This document shows, piece by piece, positions 1 through 8,855 of a stretch of DNA of 64,000 bases. The stretch covers positions 62,001 to 126,000 of the forward strand of contig NZ_JAUSYN010000001.1 in assembly GCF_030816915.1 (NCBI RefSeq), in the 5' to 3' direction. This stretch comes from Streptomyces sp. B3I8 (GTDB taxonomy: Bacteria > Actinomycetota > Actinomycetes > Streptomycetales > Streptomycetaceae). The position numbers were made by a program, and so were the translations under genes. Each line of letters begins with the position of its first letter. Position 1 is the first letter of the stretch. The notes under the pieces were generated by a model. The model had not been told where the DNA came from, made no database searches, and worked only from the letters and a program-made list of their open reading frames with translations.

Positions 1-57
1 CGCGGGGAAGCCCAACTTGGCGCTGACCAGCGGGTGTTCCCGCAGAGAATCACTGCT
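1..57 (-). CDS. possible 5' end of a divergent gene (partial)
   Basis: Read on the minus strand the first bases form an open frame with strong third-position GC (SSDSLREHPLVSAKLGF), cut by the window edge. An in-frame stop lies at 64-66 and no ATG, GTG or TTG start is visible between it and the frame, so the start is unresolved. A gene here would be divergent from the TetR gene and share its putative operator, the usual layout for a TetR target. Not recognised. Confidence 0.25.
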
Positions 58-71
58 TACGAGTTAACTGT

Positions 72-117
72 ATCGACGATAACACAGCAGTGATGTCGGT
101 CAAGCGTTATCATCGAT
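72..117. promoter_or_regulatory. putative TetR operator (12-bp inverted repeat)
   Basis: atcgacgataac at 72-83 is matched by gttatcatcgat at 106-117: 11 of 12 positions are inverted complements, with a 22-bp spacer. It lies directly upstream of the ATG at 126 and overlaps the alternative GTG start at 90, so it argues for the later start. Position and symmetry fit an autoregulatory TetR operator; binding is inferred. Confidence 0.45.
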
Positions 118-125
118 CCGTGACG

Positions 126-893
126 ATGACGCTCCCCGATCCCCACCAGCCACGCGAGCGCATCCTCCGGGCAGCGGCGGACCTGCTCGCGCGTGGCGGA
201 CGCGAGGCGGTCTCCACCCGCTCGGTCAGCGCCGCCGCGAGCGTGCAGGCACAGACGATCTACCGGCATTTCGGAGACATGCAGGGGCTGCTGGACGCGG
301 TGGCCCGCCAGGGCTACGCCTCCTACCTGGCCGCCAAGCGGGAGAACCTCATCACCGGTGACCCCGTCGAGCAACTGCGGCGCGGCTGGTCCCTGCACGT
401 GGCCTTCGGGCTCGCCAACCCGGCTGTCTACCGGCTGCTCAACACCGACGCGCGTCCCGGCGCCGGGGACGCGGCGAACGGTGAGGCCGGCAGCCTGCTC
501 CGGCAGCTCGTCACCCGGGTCGCCGAGGCCGGACGGCTGCGCGTCGGCGTCGAAGAGGCGGCGACGATGATCCACGCGGCGGGCGTCGGCGTCACGCTCA
601 CGCTCATCAAGGCCGACGCCGCCGGCCGCCTCGCCGACCACGAGGGCCTGTCGGAACGCACCCGCGAGGCCGTGTTCGCGGCACTCGTCACGGACCTGGA
701 CGACACCCCGCCCGAGGGCACGTGTGCCGCGCGCTGCGCCCGGCACGCCGTCGCCCTCAAGGCCCTGCTCGACGACGGGGAGCGCCCCTTCACCGCGGGG
801 GAGTACACCCTGCTGGGCGAGTGGCTCACGAGGCTCGCCACCGCGGCGGCGGACGGTGAGGAAAGCGACTCCCCTGCCGCGTCCGACAGTTGA
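126..893 (+). CDS. TetR/AcrR family transcriptional regulator
   Basis: The 255-residue product starts with a TetR DNA-binding domain (about residues 10-58; recognition-helix region TIYRHFGDMQGLLDAV) followed by a helical ligand-binding domain. The usual role is repression of an adjacent, often divergent, gene with release by a small ligand. The ATG at 126 was chosen over GTG 90 because a 12-bp inverted repeat lies between the two. No clear Shine-Dalgarno precedes 126. The tail carries three cysteines around residue 205 and ends in an acidic, serine-rich stretch. The ligand is not predictable; IS debris follows downstream. Confidence 0.85.
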   Translation: MTLPDPHQPRERILRAAADLLARGGREAVSTRSVSAAASVQAQTIYRHFGDMQGLLDAVARQGYASYLAAKRENLITGDPVEQLRRGWSLHVAFGLANPAVYRLLNTDARPGAGDAANGEAGSLLRQLVTRVAEAGRLRVGVEEAATMIHAAGVGVTLTLIKADAAGRLADHEGLSERTREAVFAALVTDLDDTPPEGTCAARCARHAVALKALLDDGERPFTAGEYTLLGEWLTRLATAAADGEESDSPAASDS

Positions 894-1015
894 CCCCCAC
901 TTCCGGACCTCCCTGTGTCGCTGGCCGAATGCCGATGGCCGAGCCGGGCGGGTCCCGCCTCGGCCACGCACTCCCGCCTCGCCGGTCAGACGGGCTGACC
1001 GGCGAGGCGGACGGT

Positions 1016-1306
1016 CAAGGAACTCAGCCGTCGCCGGGGTCGGGTGCGGGGTCGGGCGTTTTGCCGCCGGAGTCGGTTCGGGCGTTGCGGGGGCCTGCAG
1101 TGCGTCGGCTTGTGGGGTTGCGTCGGGAGGGCAGGCTTACCACGGCGCATGTGAGGTCGGCGGCGGATGTGCTGGGAGTGCGGGAGCGTGCGGTGTGGCG
1201 GTGGCTGGCTGCGGCGGAACGCGATGATGGCGCGGGTGTGGCGCCGGGGGAGCGGGCCAGCAGTCACGGGAGGTTCACGGTCACTGAGGAGATCCGGGCT
1301 CTGCTG
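1016..1306 (+). pseudogene. N-terminal fragment of an rve-type transposase/integrase
   Basis: This frame encodes a helix-turn-helix segment (LTTAHVRSAADVLGVRERAVWRWL) typical of the N-terminus of actinobacterial integrase-core transposases. It then ends abruptly near 1306, where the sequence becomes the body of an unrelated IS5-type transposase in another frame. No catalytic DDE core follows, so this is a relic left by insertion or deletion. The exact family is uncertain. Confidence 0.55.
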
Positions 1307-2066
1307 GGGCTTGGTGCCGGCCTGGCTGGAGGGCCGGGGTGGGCAGCCCGAGGGCTACTGCCACCGACAGATGCTGGACGCGATCCGCTGCCTGGTCGCG
1401 GGCGGGATCTCCTGGCGGGCGATGCCCGCGGACTTCCCCGCCTGGGGCCGGGTCTACGCCTTCTTCCGCCGCTGGCGCGAGCACGGGCTGATCACCGAAT
1501 TCCCTGACCGGCTGCGCGGACGGGTGCATGAGCGGGAGGGCCGCGAGGCCGAGCCCACGGCCGGGATCATCGATGCGCAGTCGGTGAAGGCCGCGGCCTT
1601 GGTGCCGTCCGTCTCACGCGGCTGCGACGGCGGGAAGAAGGTGGGCGGCCGCAAACGGCACATCGTGACCGACACCCTCGGCCTGCTCCTGGTCGCCGCG
1701 GTGACTGCCGCGAACATCGGCGACCGGGATGCTGCGACGGGCCTGCTCGGGAGGCTGCGCCGCCTGCACCGCGGCATCACCCTGGTCCGGGCCGATGGCG
1801 GCTACACCGGCGGCCTCGTCGACTGGTGCCGGGACAAACTCGCCCTGACCTTGGAGATCGTCAAGCGCACCGACGACATGACGGGATTTGTGGTGCTGCC
1901 CAGGCGCTGGGTGGCAGAGCGCACGTTCGCGTGGCTGGTGCATTCGCGCCGCCTGGGCCGGGACTACGAGACGTTGCCGGCCAGCAGCGAGGCGATGATC
2001 CGGTGGTCGATGGTCACGCGGATGAGCCGTCACCTGGCACGGCCACAGGCCGCCGACCGACAGTGA
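1307..2066 (+). pseudogene. IS5-family transposase, 5'-truncated
   Basis: The reading frame matches an IS5-family transposase from the GRGGQPEGYCHRQ segment onward (DUF4096-like N-terminal part, then the DDE core). Catalytic residues are present: Asp in IIDAQSVK, Asp in VRADGGYTG and Glu in VAERTFAW. The first 20 or so residues and the start are missing because the frame fuses to an rve-transposase remnant near 1307. The 3' end overlaps the opposite-strand gene at 2014-2553 by 53 bp. No terminal repeats were found, so it is probably immobile. Confidence 0.75.
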
Positions 2067-2553
2067 AGGCCCCCGACGCCTCCTGCACGAGCCACCCGCG
2101 CTCCGCCAGGCGCCCGGCCTTCGAACGCACCCCCTCGACCTTCGCCGACGTCGTCTGAAGGCCCAGCCCCACCGCGATCTCTCTGGCCTTGAGCGGTCCC
2201 TGGCCCGCCGGCTGCCGCTCATCGAGCACGCCCAGGATCCGCTGGTAGTCCGGCGCCAGCACCGTCACCGGCAAGCCTTCGCGCCAAGGCGGCACGATCG
2301 AGCCCGGCACCGGCGCAGGCGAGGGCGAGGGCAAGGGCACGATTTCCTGCTCCGCCTCGGTGACGGCAGTCGTCTCGGCGGCGGACACGGCCAAGGCCTC
2401 GACCAGTTCCTCCCGCGTGATCACCCGCCGGTCCAGCTCGATCTCAGCGGCCTCCAACACCGCAGCCAACCGGGCGACTTCCTCCCGAAGCCCTTCCACC
2501 CGCACACGGGCCGCTGTCTCCCGCTCCTCCAGGCTTCCCAGAACCGACGCCAT
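2014..2553 (-). CDS. small coiled-coil plus winged-helix-like protein
   Basis: A 179-residue protein. Residues 1-65 form a charged heptad-like coiled coil (SLEERETAARVRVEGLREE region). A Pro-rich linker follows, then a C-terminal domain resembling a winged helix (YQRILGVLDE, then VEGVRSKAGRLAERGWLV). It is homologous in layout and short motifs to the gene at 8852-9250. MASVLG was chosen as start over an ATG six codons upstream because the coiled coil begins there. The tail overlaps the IS5 transposase, so the last residues may not be native. Function unknown; DNA binding is inferred. Confidence 0.6.
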   Translation of the reverse strand: MASVLGSLEERETAARVRVEGLREEVARLAAVLEAAEIELDRRVITREELVEALAVSAAETTAVTEAEQEIVPLPSPSPAPVPGSIVPPWREGLPVTVLAPDYQRILGVLDERQPAGQGPLKAREIAVGLGLQTTSAKVEGVRSKAGRLAERGWLVQEASGAFTVGRRPVAVPGDGSSA

Positions 2554-2639
2554 CGCGCACCCCTTGCTCATGGAACGGAAACAAGACGCCGGATCCCTCC
2601 CTCATTCGAAGCTGCACCATGTCTGACCAGCAGAAATCA

Positions 2640-3457
2640 AGCGATCATGTTCGGTTGGGATACGGCTTCTGACTGAGCGCTTCGGTCTTGCGACGCCCCG
2701 TTCGACCGGTGCTCGTGCCGCTGACAGTGCCCGGTTCGTCGTGCGCTGGGTCGGTATGAGTTCCTGGCGGGGCGGGGGTCGGATTGGTGTGGTCACCCAG
2801 GGGCCGGCTCCGGTGTGGGCGCGGTCGGCGAGGACAGGGACGCCCTGGCGTTCGCAGATTCGGATGATCTCGGGGGTGCGGGCTGCGGTGAGGTCGGGGG
2901 TGCGGCCGGGCAGCGCGGGTGAGATCCACAGCAGCCTGCCCGCGGGATCGGTCACGACCTGCACGTTCACGCCGTGACGGCGGTGTTTGTAAGAGTAGTC
3001 GGCCCAGCTGTCGCCGACCCGGTCGCACTCGGCGAGCGCGCCGTCGAGGAGGACGTGTTCGGGATCGGTCTCCCGCAGCACCCGCAGCAGGCCGGGGCGC
3101 CCGCTTGGACAGGTGGTTGATGACGGCGGTGACGTAGGCGTGAGCGGTGCCGACCGAGATCCCGAAGCCGGCCGCGATCCGAGCCAGGGTGTCGTGTCGG
3201 CGCAGGTACACCAGGCCGCCCAAGGCACGCTGGTGCGGCGGGAGCTTGCAGCGGCGGTCACCCTCGCGGGTGACGATGAGCATGGTGACCCACTCGACCA
3301 GGGCGTGAGGCAGATCGAGTACGGCTCGATGGACAACCGACGAGGCTCCCGCGCCGGCGGGTTGAGACGTAGAACACCTCCTCCAACGGCACGGGAGCCT
3401 CGTGCGTTGCGGGACACCAGCCCGTCACCCGATCAGTGGTCACGCTGAAAGAGCTCA
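2640..3457 (-). mobile_element. degenerate IS5-family element (copy A)
   Basis: This is one of four related elements here (A here, B 26541-27082, C 28683-29557, D 46124-47009). The outer end near 3457 keeps the terminal repeat ctgaaagagctca (3445-3457). The other end has lost its repeat and transposase C-terminus. It keeps the leader hairpin (3340-3351 pairing with 3392-3403) with compensatory changes relative to the other copies. Confidence 0.65.
2650..3341 (-). pseudogene. IS5-family transposase, frameshifted (copy A)
   Basis: The N-terminal HTH part ([20 protein letters not shown]) is in one frame, and the DDE part ([14 protein letters not shown], then [11 protein letters not shown]) is in another. 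The shift lies near 3100, where one extra C in a C-run breaks the frame. The codon aligned with the TTG start of the other copies is TCG, and the C-terminus is scrambled. Clearly inactive. Confidence 0.75.
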
Positions 3458-3491
3458 GTGATCGCTGTCACCAATCTTGTGGAGAAAACGG

Positions 3492-4295
3492 TTAGGCCAG
3501 CGCCGCGGCCAGGTGGGTCAGCGATGCGTCGAGTTCGTCGGCGGCTACGACCGGCAGTCGCATCAGGTGTGCCGGGTGTGTGACCGCCGCCCAGTCGTAG
3601 GTCTGGGTCACCTCGGTGCGGCCGTCGTCGGTCGGGGTGAGCTTCCAGGTGAAGCGGTACCCGGGCGGGCGCTGTCCGGGCTGTCCGGGGGCCCAGCCGA
3701 TGATCCGGTTCTCGGTGAAGGCGACGACACGGTTCTCGATCCGGTGGTCGCCGTGCTCCTCGCTGTGCATGGCCATGATGAAGGTGTCGCCTACAGCGGC
3801 GAGCGGCTGGGAGGTTTCGGCGTGCCGCAGTCGGCCGGTGCTGTCGAGTTCGGGGTGGCGGCGGGGGTCGCGGAGGACGGCGAAGATCCGTTCGGCCGGT
3901 GCGTTCAGTACCTGGGAGACGGTGGTGTGGGTCGGGCCCTCCATGGTGACCGGGTCGGGGTAGAACCGGGCCCATGCGATCCGTTCGTCGCGGGTGGTGA
4001 GGATGACCGGACCGCGCAGCAGGACCGTCGCCCCGGTCGGGGCGGTGCCTCGATACTCCCACTCCGACCACAATTCGTCGCCGTTCTGGGCGTGGCGCAG
4101 GATCTCGACGTGGAGGTCGGGCAGCCCGGCCAGGATCTTCGTCCAGTTCGCGGCGACCTCGCCGGAACCGATGAATCCTTCGGCCGGTCGCAGAGGTCGT
4201 TCGGCGACGTAGTCCTCGGTGAAACAGCCGGCGATCCGTTCCGGGACGTGGGAGTTGATCGCGTCGCGCAGTGACTGAAGAGCCTGGGGGAGCAT
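3492..4295 (-). CDS. SnoaL-like / SRPBCC fusion protein
   Basis: A 267-residue cytoplasmic protein with two lipocalin-size domains. Residues 1-115 resemble SnoaL-like (NTF2-fold) proteins (FIGSGEVAANWTKILAGLPDLHV). Residues 120-267 resemble an SRPBCC/START-like domain (VLNAPAERIFAVLRDPRRHPEL; ending TQTYDW). Both folds bind hydrophobic ligands and occur in polyketide cyclases and in stress or uncharacterised proteins; the ligand is unknown. AGGAG lies 9 nt before the ATG. It is divergent from the XRE-NB-ARC regulator, sharing about 130 bp of promoter DNA, so that protein may control it. Confidence 0.75.
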   Translation of the reverse strand: MLPQALQSLRDAINSHVPERIAGCFTEDYVAERPLRPAEGFIGSGEVAANWTKILAGLPDLHVEILRHAQNGDELWSEWEYRGTAPTGATVLLRGPVILTTRDERIAWARFYPDPVTMEGPTHTTVSQVLNAPAERIFAVLRDPRRHPELDSTGRLRHAETSQPLAAVGDTFIMAMHSEEHGDHRIENRVVAFTENRIIGWAPGQPGQRPPGYRFTWKLTPTDDGRTEVTQTYDWAAVTHPAHLMRLPVVAADELDASLTHLAAALA

Positions 4296-4363
4296 GGCGT
4301 GGATCTCCTAGCGGTGGTTCGTCCTGTCATGTCGATCATGAACACGGAGGTGCTGCCCGACAA

Positions 4364-4424
4364 CCGGACACTGCCGGGACACCGTCCGGACAGCCGTCCG
4401 GACCTGGCGGGCATAATCGACATC
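4364..4424 (+). promoter_or_regulatory. putative promoter with TGTCCGG-type repeats; possible leaderless start
   Basis: The heptamer ccggaca (reverse of TGTCCGG) occurs at 4364-4370 and 4386-4392, 22 bp apart or two helical turns. A -10-like CATAAT at 4412-4417 lies 7 bp before the GTG at 4425, so transcription would start at about the start codon. The same heptamer, 11 bp apart, precedes the downstream glycosyltransferase. Inferred from sequence only. Confidence 0.35.
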
Positions 4425-6620
4425 GTGAACGATTCAGCGGGACCGGCACGGAAGACGATCAGCTTCGCGACGCTCTTACGGGATTTGCGGGAGGCCAGAT
4501 CGCTGACCCAGCACGAGTTGGCCGCCGCCGCCAGGGTGTCCGTCGACGCGGTCAGCGCGCTGGAACGCGGGCGACGGACCCAGCCCCAGCCGCACACCGT
4601 GCGGGCGCTGGCCACGGCGCTGCAGCTCCGCGACGCCGACCGCATGGCGCTGCTGTCCACCCTGGGCCGGGCCGGGGACGCGGCGCTCGAAATGCCGTCC
4701 CGCAAGCTGACGCCCCGCATGCCGTCGCCGCCGAGCGTCGAGGTGGTCGGCCGTGACGACGAGGTCGCGGAGATCGTCGCCGCCCTGGGCACCACGCCGG
4801 GCCGGCTGGTGACGCTCACCGGTCCGGGCGGGGTGGGCAAGACCACCGTCGCCCTCGTAGCCGCTGATGTGATGGCCGCCGAGCGCCCGGGCGCCGTCTA
4901 CTTCGCCGACCTCACCGACGTCACCGAACCCGACGACGCCCTCGCGGCCGTGGCCCACGCGGCGGCCTGCGCCGCCGACACCGTGACCAGACTCGCGGAG
5001 CATCTTGCCGGGACGTCGGCCCTGCTCGTGCTCGACAACCTGGAGCGCGTCACGGCCTGCGGCCCCCACCTGGCCGAGCTGCTCATGGCCTCCCCCGACA
5101 CGGTGATCCTGGCCACGAGCCGGGTCCCGCTGCGCGTACGCCGGGAACGTGAGGTGCGTATCGCCGCGCTCGGTCCGAGGGCGGCGGAGAGGCTCTTCGG
5201 CGAGCGGCTGGCCGCCACAGGGGCACCGCCCATGGGGAGGGCAGACGACAGTGCCGTCGCGCAGCTGTGCCGACAGGCCGACGGGCTGCCCCTGGCCATC
5301 GAACTTCTGGCCGCCGCAGCGGCCCGACTGGGGCCGCGGGCGCTGCTTGAGCGGATCGACGCGCTCACGGAACTGCCCGTGGCCGGCCCACAGGACCTGC
5401 CGGCGCGGCAACGCACCATGGCGGCCACCGTGGAGTGGAGCTGCCAGATGCTCGGCCCCGCGGCCCAACGCCTGCTCCCCCGGCTTGCCATGGTGCCGGG
5501 CAGCTTCTCCCTCGACACCGTCGACGCGATCGCCGCGCCGGACGCGGCGGATGCGGTGGGGGCGCTCGCCGAGCTGATCGAGCACTCCCTGGTGGCTCGC
5601 GCCGACGGCACGGGGCCGGTCACGCGGTACCGGCTGCTGGAACCGGTCCGCCGGCACGCCGTCGAGACCCTCGAACCAGCCGACCGGGAACACGTCCGTC
5701 GGGGCGTGGCCCGATGGGCCCTGCGGGCGGGACGCGAGCACGGTGCGCGGATCCGGGGCCGCGGCGACATGACGGCGGTCGAGCGGGTCGAGACCGACCG
5801 CCATGTGCTGCGGCTCGGCTTCGACCACCTCGTCGACACCGGCCAGTACGACGCCGCCGCCGAGCTGCTGTGGTCGGTGTGGCTGCCGCTGTGGATGACC
5901 GGGCACACCCACGAAGCCCTCGCCTGGACCAACCGCCTGTACGAGGACGACCTGAGCGAACATGGGCGGGCCCGCTGGCTGGTGGCGCGCGCCGGGTCCC
6001 ATCGCGTGGCCGCGGATCTGTTCACCACCGCAGAGCGGGCGATGCGCCTTGCCGAGCGGATCGACGACTCCTCGCTGGCCGCGGAAGCAGCGATCTTCGC
6101 GTCGGCGGCGGCGCTGCGCCTGGAGGACTTCGACGGTTCACAGACTCTGCTGGCCAGGGCAGAGGTCCTGATGAAGAAGCGCCTTGATGTGGAGCGCGGT
6201 GTGTGGGCGGCCGTGCACGTGCCGATCGGCTACGGCGACGGTGCGCTGTTGCGCGGCGACCGGGCCGCGGCAGCGCGGCACTGGCGGGCCGCGGCGGACA
6301 CGGCGCGAAAGCTGGGCAGTGACTTCTCGGTCCCAGCGGTCCTCGCGGAGTGCGCGCAGGCCGCCCGCAGCGAAGGACGCCTGGACGACGCCGCCGTGAT
6401 GCTCGCGGCCGCCGCCGAACTCTCCCCCCAGCAGGACGAGCGGCCGCGGACACACTTGGCGTGCGTGGCCGCAGCCGTGGCCGCCGACCTTGGTGACGTG
6501 GCATCAGCGCAATGGTGGGAGGGGGTGGCAGGCTCGGAACCAGCGCCGGACTCCGACCAACTCGGCGAACGGTTCCGGGAACTTGTCCGGCGTGCCGAGA
6601 CCGTTTCCGGGCGGGACTGA
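4425..6620 (+). CDS. XRE-type HTH / NB-ARC ATPase regulator
   Basis: Predicted 731 residues. An XRE/Cro HTH occupies about residues 12-65 (LTQHELAAAARVSVDAVSALERGRR). An STAND/NB-ARC ATPase follows, with P-loop GPGGVGKTT near residue 135, Walker B LLVLDNLERV and an ATSRVPLRV sensor segment. The C-terminal half is helical and TPR-like. Such proteins are ATP-gated regulators that oligomerise on signal. GTG 4425 was chosen because the frame upstream is not protein-like and a -10-like hexamer sits just before it. It is divergent from the SnoaL/SRPBCC gene and upstream of a glycosyltransferase, both plausible targets. Confidence 0.8.
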   Translation: MNDSAGPARKTISFATLLRDLREARSLTQHELAAAARVSVDAVSALERGRRTQPQPHTVRALATALQLRDADRMALLSTLGRAGDAALEMPSRKLTPRMPSPPSVEVVGRDDEVAEIVAALGTTPGRLVTLTGPGGVGKTTVALVAADVMAAERPGAVYFADLTDVTEPDDALAAVAHAAACAADTVTRLAEHLAGTSALLVLDNLERVTACGPHLAELLMASPDTVILATSRVPLRVRREREVRIAALGPRAAERLFGERLAATGAPPMGRADDSAVAQLCRQADGLPLAIELLAAAAARLGPRALLERIDALTELPVAGPQDLPARQRTMAATVEWSCQMLGPAAQRLLPRLAMVPGSFSLDTVDAIAAPDAADAVGALAELIEHSLVARADGTGPVTRYRLLEPVRRHAVETLEPADREHVRRGVARWALRAGREHGARIRGRGDMTAVERVETDRHVLRLGFDHLVDTGQYDAAAELLWSVWLPLWMTGHTHEALAWTNRLYEDDLSEHGRARWLVARAGSHRVAADLFTTAERAMRLAERIDDSSLAAEAAIFASAAALRLEDFDGSQTLLARAEVLMKKRLDVERGVWAAVHVPIGYGDGALLRGDRAAAARHWRAAADTARKLGSDFSVPAVLAECAQAARSEGRLDDAAVMLAAAAELSPQQDERPRTHLACVAAAVAADLGDVASAQWWEGVAGSEPAPDSDQLGERFRELVRRAETVSGRD

Positions 6621-6646
6621 GCCCGGCCGTCCGCCCGTACCGGCGC

Positions 6647-6664
6647 TGTCCGGTCGATGTCCGG
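6647..6664 (+). promoter_or_regulatory. TGTCCGG direct repeats, 11-bp spacing
   Basis: TGTCCGG occurs at 6647-6653 and 6658-6664, one helical turn apart, about 90 bp upstream of the glycosyltransferase start. The heptamer matches the reverse-oriented pair before the upstream regulator gene, suggesting shared control. Binding protein unknown. Confidence 0.3.
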
Positions 6665-6755
6665 TGGTTTCCCCCGAGCGAGGGGGCCAGGATCGGGTTC
6701 ATCGGGTCGGCCGCCCCTGCGGGCCGACCTCCGTCGACCCCGAGGAAGCTCCCCC

Positions 6756-8036
6756 ATGACAGCCGCCCCCATCGTGCTCGCCGCGACCCCACTCACCGGT
6801 CACGTCCGGCCGATCCTGAACCTTGCCCGTCACCTCGTCGCGGCCGGACGACAGGTCACGGTCGTCAGCGGCAGCCGGTTCGCGCGGCAGGCCGACGCAG
6901 CGGGAGCGGCGTTCGTCCCGCTGGCCGGACCGGCCGACTTCGACGACCGCCGCCTCGGTGAGCTGCAGCCGTGGCTGCACGAGCTGCCGCCGGGCCCGGC
7001 CTTCTTGGAGGCCATGTTCGGCTGGTTCACCGACATGGCACCAACGCAGAACGCCGTGCTGCAGGAGGTGCTGGCACAGCAGCCGGACGCCGCCGTCATC
7101 CACGAGGCCGCCTTCTACGGAACGTGGCCGCAGCTGCTGGGCGCACCCGGGATCCGGCCACGGCGCACCGTCGGCCTCGGGATCTTCCCTCTGACCCTCA
7201 GCGGGGCCGAGCTGACCATGATGGGGCCTCCTGCCCCGCGCGCCGGGCTCGACGTGCGCAGAGCGGCTGCGGCGTTCAACGCCGAACTCGCCGCGCAGCT
7301 CGCCGGCGCCACCGCGCACGCCCAGCACGTCATGGCGGGGCTGGGCGCGACGGCCACACTGCCCGTGATCAGTGACGCGCAGGTCCTGCTGCCCGACGTG
7401 TTTGCTCAGCTCACCGTCCCGTCCTTCGAGTACCCCCGGATCGATGCGCCGCCGGCGCTGCGGCTGGTCGGGGCCCTGCCGCCCGAACCGCCCACCGCAT
7501 GGGAGCCGCCCTCGTGGTGGCCCGAGCTGTCGCAGCGCCGGGTCGTCGCGCTCACCCAGGGCACGGTGGCCAATCACGACCTGACCGATCTCGTCCAACC
7601 GACGCTCGACGCGCTCGCCGACGAAGACGTGCTCGTCGTAGCCGGGCTCGGCGGCCGAAAGATCGCCCCCGGCGACCTGCGCGTGCCGTCGAACGCACGC
7701 GTCGAGTCGTTCATCCCGTTCGACGCGCTGTTCCCACTGGTCGACGTCGTGGTCACCAACGGCGGATACGGCGGCGTACAGCTCGCCCTGCACCACGGCG
7801 TGCCGCTCGTCGTGGCAGGCGGCAGCGAGGACAAGCCCGCTGTGGCCGCCCGGGTCGCGGACTTCGGAGTCGGTGTCGACCTGCGCACCGGACGACCCGA
7901 AACCGCCGCGGTCGGAAAGGCCGTCCGGCAGGTGCTTGACGAGCCGGCATTCCGACGCCGGGCGCAGGACCTGAGCGCGGAGTACCGGTCCGCAGACCCA
8001 GTGCGCGCCGTTCTCGACATCATCGACGGCGCGTGA
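6756..8036 (+). CDS. family 1 (UGT/MGT-like) glycosyltransferase
   Basis: A 426-residue GT-B enzyme that should transfer a sugar from a nucleotide sugar to a small hydrophobic acceptor. The N-terminal acceptor domain begins with GHVRPILNLARHL. The C-terminal donor domain carries the family signature around NGGYGGVQLALHHGVPLVV, followed by ED near residue 355. The ATG at 6756 has GAGGAAG 8 nt upstream, which decides the start over the in-frame ATG at 6657. Relatives include macrolide-inactivating glycosyltransferases and antibiotic tailoring enzymes. No biosynthetic cluster surrounds it, so self-protection or xenobiotic modification is as likely. Confidence 0.85.
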   Translation: MTAAPIVLAATPLTGHVRPILNLARHLVAAGRQVTVVSGSRFARQADAAGAAFVPLAGPADFDDRRLGELQPWLHELPPGPAFLEAMFGWFTDMAPTQNAVLQEVLAQQPDAAVIHEAAFYGTWPQLLGAPGIRPRRTVGLGIFPLTLSGAELTMMGPPAPRAGLDVRRAAAAFNAELAAQLAGATAHAQHVMAGLGATATLPVISDAQVLLPDVFAQLTVPSFEYPRIDAPPALRLVGALPPEPPTAWEPPSWWPELSQRRVVALTQGTVANHDLTDLVQPTLDALADEDVLVVAGLGGRKIAPGDLRVPSNARVESFIPFDALFPLVDVVVTNGGYGGVQLALHHGVPLVVAGGSEDKPAVAARVADFGVGVDLRTGRPETAAVGKAVRQVLDEPAFRRRAQDLSAEYRSADPVRAVLDIIDGA

Positions 8037-8229
8037 CCTCTCCGCCCACGACCGTCCGTTGCGGCTCAGCCGGCCTCGTCGGCGGTGACCGACATCCCCG
8101 TTCGTGACGGCCCCGGCGGTGTGGGCGCGGGCGAGCACTGCGTACCCGAGCGTCTTCGGAACGGCCCTGAGGTCCACTGACGCTGGGAAGCGCCTCGGTT
8201 CTGACGAATTCGTTCACCGGCCTCAAGGT

Positions 8230-8484
8230 GCCGACTCGACCATGCCAGGATCGACGGCGGACAGTCGCCACCTCATGTGGTTGGTCACCGCAGGTGCCGT
8301 CGGAGTTCTGGTGGACCTCGCGTATCCGGGCCACGACCCGGGCTTCGACGATGTGCCGGGCCGCTCTCGCGCCTGCGGTGCGGCGCCAGTAGCAGAAGCT
8401 CGAGCGGGCCAGACCGAGGATGTCGCAGGGCCGCTTCACGCCGTATCGGCGCTGGTGATCGTCAACGAACTGGCAGCGGTTCAC
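8230..8484 (-). pseudogene. IS3-family OrfB N-terminal fragment
   Basis: The frame begins like the OrfB transposase of IS3 elements (MNRCQFVDDHQRRYGVKR; then SSFCYWRR and IREVHQNSDGT). It loses similarity near 8260 before the DDE core. It overlaps the OrfA remnant by 4 bp (8481-8484), the normal arrangement for frameshift fusion. Truncated, inactive. Confidence 0.65.
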
Positions 8485-8705
8485 CAGCGCGTCTCCATCG
8501 CGAAATACCGGGCCGCCTTGCGGAGAATATCCCGTTCTTCCTCGAGCTGGCGGATCCTCCTGCGGGCTGCGGCCAGCTCTGCTCGAACCGCGTCACCGCC
8601 GGCCGACGAGGCGGTGGGCGGCTCGGAGCGGGCGCCAGGTCGGCCGCCGTCGGCGGCCCGGATCCAGTTCCGCGGTGTCTCGGTGTTCACCCCGGAATCG
8701 GCGGG
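8481..8705 (-). pseudogene. IS3-family OrfA C-terminal fragment
   Basis: This carries the second half of an IS3 OrfA: end of the HTH (TPRNWIRAAD) and the leucine-zipper-like segment (IRQLEEERDILRKAARYF). The N-terminal HTH half is missing beyond about 8705. Relic. Confidence 0.65.
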
Positions 8706-8738
8706 CCGAAGTGCTCACTGGAGTCCATGTGACCCCGG

Positions 8739-8855
8739 ACATACCGGCCCGACAACGCCGCCTCCCGCGTCTACTGGGCCTCCACCGCCGGCATGCTCCG
8801 CCGCCTCACCACCCCCACCCCCGCCTGGCGGGACGACATGGAGCTGGCCGTGTGA
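8739..8855 (+). pseudogene. C-terminal fragment of an unidentified gene
   Basis: The frame ending at 8855 reads as good high-GC coding sequence (RVYWASTAGMLRRLTTP, ending MELAV). Its stop overlaps the next gene (GTGTGAAC). It has no start because IS3 debris lies immediately upstream. It was probably the upstream partner of the 8852 gene in an operon. Confidence 0.4.

Noticed and set aside
5435..6187. Alternative plus-strand frame inside the NB-ARC regulator
   Set aside because: Shadow of the regulator in another frame; lacks any domain pattern.
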